DNA of 34,999 nucleotides from Candidatus Hydrogenedentes bacterium ADurb.Bin170 (GTDB lineage Bacteria > Hydrogenedentota > Hydrogenedentia > Hydrogenedentales > CAITNO01): assembly GCA_002070275.1 (NCBI GenBank), contig MWCY01000030.1:1-34999 (forward strand), given 5' to 3'. The notes below the pieces were generated by a model. It was not told the origin of the DNA and searched no databases. It saw only the letters and a program-made list of their open reading frames with translations. How positions within the stretch are numbered: the stretch's first letter is position 1; each line of letters opens with the position of its first letter. The position numbers and the translations under genes were made by a program. Positions 31,835 through 34,999 of the stretch are shown here, one piece after another.

Positions 31835-33495
31835 TGTAAGAATTCCTGTCCGGAGGGCGTACCCCTGCGCTGGTAGTGAATGAGGGTAATCCCAAAAAAA
31901 GCCAGTTCTTCTTCCCGAACGCACTGCTGTTCTATTTCTTTTTCCAGGAGGAAGAGATTTTCAGGCACTTCAAAAGGCTCCCACCAGGATCGAACAAGCC
32001 AGAAAGAACGAGGAAAAGACGCAAGAGCATGCCAGGGTGTCGGCTGGAAATTGAGATGCGTCCAGAGGGGTCGATTGGGATAGGCGCTGAAAAAACCTTC
32101 CCGGTCGTCCCGAGTAAGGCAGATATGGGTATGCTCGTGACCGGGCAGATAAAAGCGAAAAGACGGCAGCGTCACATGACTGCTGTGATATACAGGTTCA
32201 CCGGCGAAAGCATAAGAAGCCAGATACCGGGCGGCGCCGCGGTTATCCACTTTGTAGCGTACACCAAGCCGATGCTGCGGCACAGGATGCAGGGCATGCG
32301 CCATCCCGTCCGAGAGCAGCAGCCCCGTCAGGAGCAGGAAAACGCTGCCGATAACAATGCGCGTGCGGAAGCGCATTGATGCCCAGCCGCATGCCGCCAG
32401 AAGGGCAGCTGCGGGAGCACACCAGATGAAGAGACGAAGTTCATAATAAGAAAAGTCGCGAATCCGCCAGAGAACTGCGCTGCTGACCATGGGCAATCCA
32501 GCCCATAAGAGGAGAAGAAGCAGGTTCTGTCTGCTGTGGCGCAGCGCCCGGACACCGAAAAGGCAAAGCCCGGCACTGAGCAGAAAAAGGGGCCAGTAGA
32601 CGAGTGAACGGGGGCTGTAACCCGCAAAAAAAGTCTTGAACGTGATAAAAAGGGTCTTCAGTCCCGGCGGCGGGATCCACTGGACGGCAATGGCGGCAAC
32701 CACCTGAGACATGCGCCAGGCGAGCAGCAACGCAGGAAGGCTCAGCAGAAGTGCGGCGATATGGCACAACGCCCAGGGAATATAGCGTTTTTTATGCGCT
32801 CTGAACGTAAGCAGCAGATACAGATCCAGCACCAGAAAAAGCCAGGCGGAAAAAAAATGCGTCCACAAAGAGAGGCTCAGAAGAAGCGTAAGCGTTATCC
32901 ATTGCCAAAGCCGGTTGTCTCTCAATGCAGCGATGAAATTCCACAGTACCAGCACGGCAAGAAAAGTAAGCAGGCTGTAACAACGCAGCTCCTGAGCATA
33001 ATAACGGTGGAAGGGTGATACTGCCACAAGAAAAGCCGCCGCCAGTGCGGACAGTTCCGCAAAACGGCTATCCTGCGGCGAAGTTTCGGGAGTCGTGCGG
33101 TATTGCAGCAGTCCACGAAAGGCGCCATAGACGGCGGGCACCGTGATAACACTGAAGAAACAGGGCAGAAGCCGCAGCATAAAATCTGTGGCAAGGCTCC
33201 CGGAAATGGAAGATAGAATCCGGCGCCAGCCCAGAAGCAGCACGAGAAACAGCGGCGGATCATTACAGTAATCCATGTTCAGGAGGCGGTCACAGCGGGA
33301 TGCATAGTCGCTGAGATAAATACTGCACCCTTCATCGTACCACAGCCCTTCGCCCGCCAGGCCGTATAAGCGAAGCGCTGCTGCAATAAAACAAATCAAA
33401 AGAAGGAGACATACCTGCTTTGAAGAGCCTGCATCAGTCAGACAGCGAAACATGCGCATACACAAATTTCTATTCCTTTGAGGGATCTCTTTCAT
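31831..33495 (-). CDS. GT-C membrane glycosyltransferase (ArnT/PMT_2-like)
   Basis: Integral membrane protein of 554 residues. The first loop has GLWYDEGCSIYLSD (catalytic Asp/Glu, about 48-61) and NDPPLFLVLL, the PMT_2 counterpart of the HPPLY motif. About eleven hydrophobic helices run to residue 400, with a soluble C-terminal part of about 150 residues (RFYLPGHEHTHICL, SFWLVRSWWEPF). It would transfer a sugar from a polyprenyl carrier in the periplasm. The start at 33495 lies 21 bp after the sulfatase-like gene; the ribosome binding site is poor. The stop overlaps the SGNH start (ATGA). It is unlike the 812-residue GT-C protein at 26007 beyond family features. Confidence 0.88.
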   Translation of the reverse strand: MKEIPQRNRNLCMRMFRCLTDAGSSKQVCLLLLICFIAAALRLYGLAGEGLWYDEGCSIYLSDYASRCDRLLNMDYCNDPPLFLVLLLGWRRILSSISGSLATDFMLRLLPCFFSVITVPAVYGAFRGLLQYRTTPETSPQDSRFAELSALAAAFLVAVSPFHRYYAQELRCYSLLTFLAVLVLWNFIAALRDNRLWQWITLTLLLSLSLWTHFFSAWLFLVLDLYLLLTFRAHKKRYIPWALCHIAALLLSLPALLLAWRMSQVVAAIAVQWIPPPGLKTLFITFKTFFAGYSPRSLVYWPLFLLSAGLCLFGVRALRHSRQNLLLLLLWAGLPMVSSAVLWRIRDFSYYELRLFIWCAPAAALLAACGWASMRFRTRIVIGSVFLLLTGLLLSDGMAHALHPVPQHRLGVRYKVDNRGAARYLASYAFAGEPVYHSSHVTLPSFRFYLPGHEHTHICLTRDDREGFFSAYPNRPLWTHLNFQPTPWHALASFPRSFWLVRSWWEPFEVPENLFLLEKEIEQQCVREEELAFFGITLIHYQRRGTPSGQEFLQ

Positions 33496-33516
33496 GATGA
33501 TGTCCCGGGCAGAAAC

Positions 33517-34986
33517 TTAAAAATAACCCAGAGCACGCAGTTCTTCCATTGATTTCATATCGATACCGGCATACTGAGGCGGCCCGAAACGTGCCGATAA
33601 CTCCTCATGCTTTGCCCGGGCTGATTTTATTTTTTCCTGCAGTTCCGCTGCCTGCGGCAGTGCATCGGCTATGTTCCGTTTTTCGTCCGGATCTTCTTTT
33701 TGATGATAAATTTCCGGAGGCTTTCCATCGCCTTTATCATAAATTTTCAGATCCCCGTCTGTCATGCAGAACTCCCAGGAGGAAATATCCGGGCGATTAT
33801 GATCAAAATAGGCATAAACGGGGCGGCTCTCTGTTACCGTGAGAGCGCCCTGCGCATCAAAAAGCGGAGCTGCCTGCACATAGTCCGGAACAGCAGCACC
33901 TGCCAGCTGCAGCAGAGACGGATAAAGATCAGAAAGACTGACACGCCAGGGCACTCTCCGGTGCTGGCTCCCCTCCCCTGTCCGTATGATCAGCGGCACA
34001 TGCAGTTCTTCCTTATAGAGAGAGTTGTTATGCTTGAAAAAACCATGTTCTCCGAAGGCTTCCCCATGATCTGAAATCAGAGAAACGACAGTATGTCCCT
34101 CCACGCCTTTTCCCTGAAGACAGTCAAGCACACGGCCGAACTGCTCATCCACGCCGAGAATCTCCGCATCATAAAGGCTTATGAGATGCTCCAGTCCCTC
34201 CCGGCTCAGATGCAATAAATCCGGCATTTGAAACTTCTGTATGATTGCTCTGTCAAATTCAGAAAGTTCTTCCCGGGCCCGCTGGAGTGTTTTTCCGAAA
34301 AGCTTCTCGTACAGCGCCTCCCCGGGGGTATAGGGGCCGTGAGGATCCAGTTCATGGACATAAATGAAAAACGGCTCTTTTGCTTCTTCCTGAAGCCATT
34401 TGATAAGGGCATCTGTCTGCGGTACGACAGGTTCAACCGGCACATACCGGTAGTGATCAAAGCCCCGGGCAAATCCGAAGCCCTGTTGGCAATGGGGCGT
34501 ATACTGGAAACAGGCTGTCTGATATCCTCTTGCTTTCAGGGCTTCCGCCAGAGTGGTAAAGCTCTCGCGCAGAATCTGTATCTCAAAGCCCTGCGGATTT
34601 GTCTCGTCCCAATGCCAGAAACTCTCCTGCTCAAAACTGGTGACTACGGACTGATGAACCACAGGCAATACACCTGTGTATAAAGAAGAAACGGACGGCT
34701 TTGTCCAGGGAGCCTGAGAATAGCACTGCTCGAAAACCAGACTTTCCCGGGCAAAAGCATCAATGCGGGGACTCACGGGAAACGGATAGCCGTAACAGCC
34801 CAGATGATCCGCACGAAGGGCATCGGATAAAAATACAACAATATTGGGAAGTGGAGCCTCTGTCGGCGCCGGTGACCCGTCGGCAGCAAAAAGTTTTGAA
34901 TTTGAAAAGGCGGCAGCAAGCCCCGCGCCGCTGGCGGCAAGCCATGCGCGCCTGCTCATTGTACCGCCGGAAAAATACCTGTTCAT
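33517..34986 (-). CDS. Sulfatase-fold hydrolase/phosphotransferase with Thr nucleophile, Tat-exported
   Basis: Alkaline-phosphatase/sulfatase superfamily protein of 489 residues. The N-terminus has a twin-arginine signal (MSRRAWLAASGAGLAAAF, from residue 10). FLSDALRADHLG supplies Asp55 as a metal ligand; ISDHGEAFGEHG supplies the C-terminal Asp/His ligands. At the position of the sulfatase Cys/Ser is Thr95 in APWTKPSVSSLYTG, so formylglycine cannot form. A Thr nucleophile is the state in phosphatase/phosphotransferase members. It ends LRALGY, as many relatives do. AGGAG lies close to the ATG at 34986. It heads an apparent operon with a GT-C glycosyltransferase and an SGNH hydrolase, which fits adding or removing a phospho-group on a glycan. 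The gene is complete, just inside the window edge. Confidence 0.9.
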   Translation of the reverse strand: MNRYFSGGTMSRRAWLAASGAGLAAAFSNSKLFAADGSPAPTEAPLPNIVVFLSDALRADHLGCYGYPFPVSPRIDAFARESLVFEQCYSQAPWTKPSVSSLYTGVLPVVHQSVVTSFEQESFWHWDETNPQGFEIQILRESFTTLAEALKARGYQTACFQYTPHCQQGFGFARGFDHYRYVPVEPVVPQTDALIKWLQEEAKEPFFIYVHELDPHGPYTPGEALYEKLFGKTLQRAREELSEFDRAIIQKFQMPDLLHLSREGLEHLISLYDAEILGVDEQFGRVLDCLQGKGVEGHTVVSLISDHGEAFGEHGFFKHNNSLYKEELHVPLIIRTGEGSQHRRVPWRVSLSDLYPSLLQLAGAAVPDYVQAAPLFDAQGALTVTESRPVYAYFDHNRPDISSWEFCMTDGDLKIYDKGDGKPPEIYHQKEDPDEKRNIADALPQAAELQEKIKSARAKHEELSARFGPPQYAGIDMKSMEELRALGYF

Positions 34987-34999
34987 AACACTCCTGTCG

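Overview
The window looks like part of the chromosome of a Gram-negative, glycan-degrading, probably anaerobic bacterium of moderately high GC, of the PVC type or a neighbouring phylum (Lentisphaerota, Kiritimatiellota or Hydrogenedentota). The evidence is twin-arginine sulfatases, several lipoproteins, a Bacteroides-style sialic acid pathway, uronate isomerase, radical SAM/SPASM enzymes, WbsX-type proteins and a GxxExxY nuclease. The taxonomic placement is inference. No rRNA, tRNA, CRISPR array, phage or transposase gene was seen.

Layout. 1-609: a short non-coding element with 29-bp terminal inverted repeats, embedded in degenerate tandem repeats. 610-2130 (+): formylglycine-type sulfatase. 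2152-6611 (-): RhlE-type RNA helicase, then a WbsX/GH99-like protein and two OppD/OppF-type ATPases. 6938-9062 (+): uronate isomerase with its own promoter and strong terminator, then a small lipoprotein. 9111-14859 (-): five overlapping genes for a periplasmic sugar-binding protein, a large glycosidase-like barrel protein, a TetR regulator, a radical SAM/SPASM enzyme and a family 2 glycosyltransferase. 15065-19779 (+): sialic acid catabolism (lyase; mutarotase fused to a sodium symporter; AGE-family epimerase). 19796-22594 (-): large lipase-like lipoprotein. 22595-23551: no gene, but a second copy of the element seen at 67-290. 23552-25120 (-): zinc-ribbon methyltransferase and a small secreted protein with its own promoter and terminator. 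25498-25995: a GxxExxY nuclease gene enclosed by 48-bp inverted repeats. 26007-34986: surface-glycan genes (two GT-C membrane glycosyltransferases, a second GT2 plus radical SAM pair, an SGNH hydrolase and a sulfatase-fold protein with Thr in place of the sulfatase nucleophile).

How the genes fit together. Sulfatase, uronate isomerase and the sialic acid genes would release and catabolise sugars of sulfated or sialylated polysaccharides. The glycosyltransferase, radical SAM, SGNH and GT-C genes look like envelope or exopolysaccharide assembly. The most unusual features are two separate glycosyltransferase/radical SAM pairs joined by ATGA overlaps in opposite gene order, the five-gene overlapping operon at 9111-14859, and two unrelated kinds of inverted-repeat-bounded element. 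None of these is proven to be new; the decisive searches are stated with each finding.
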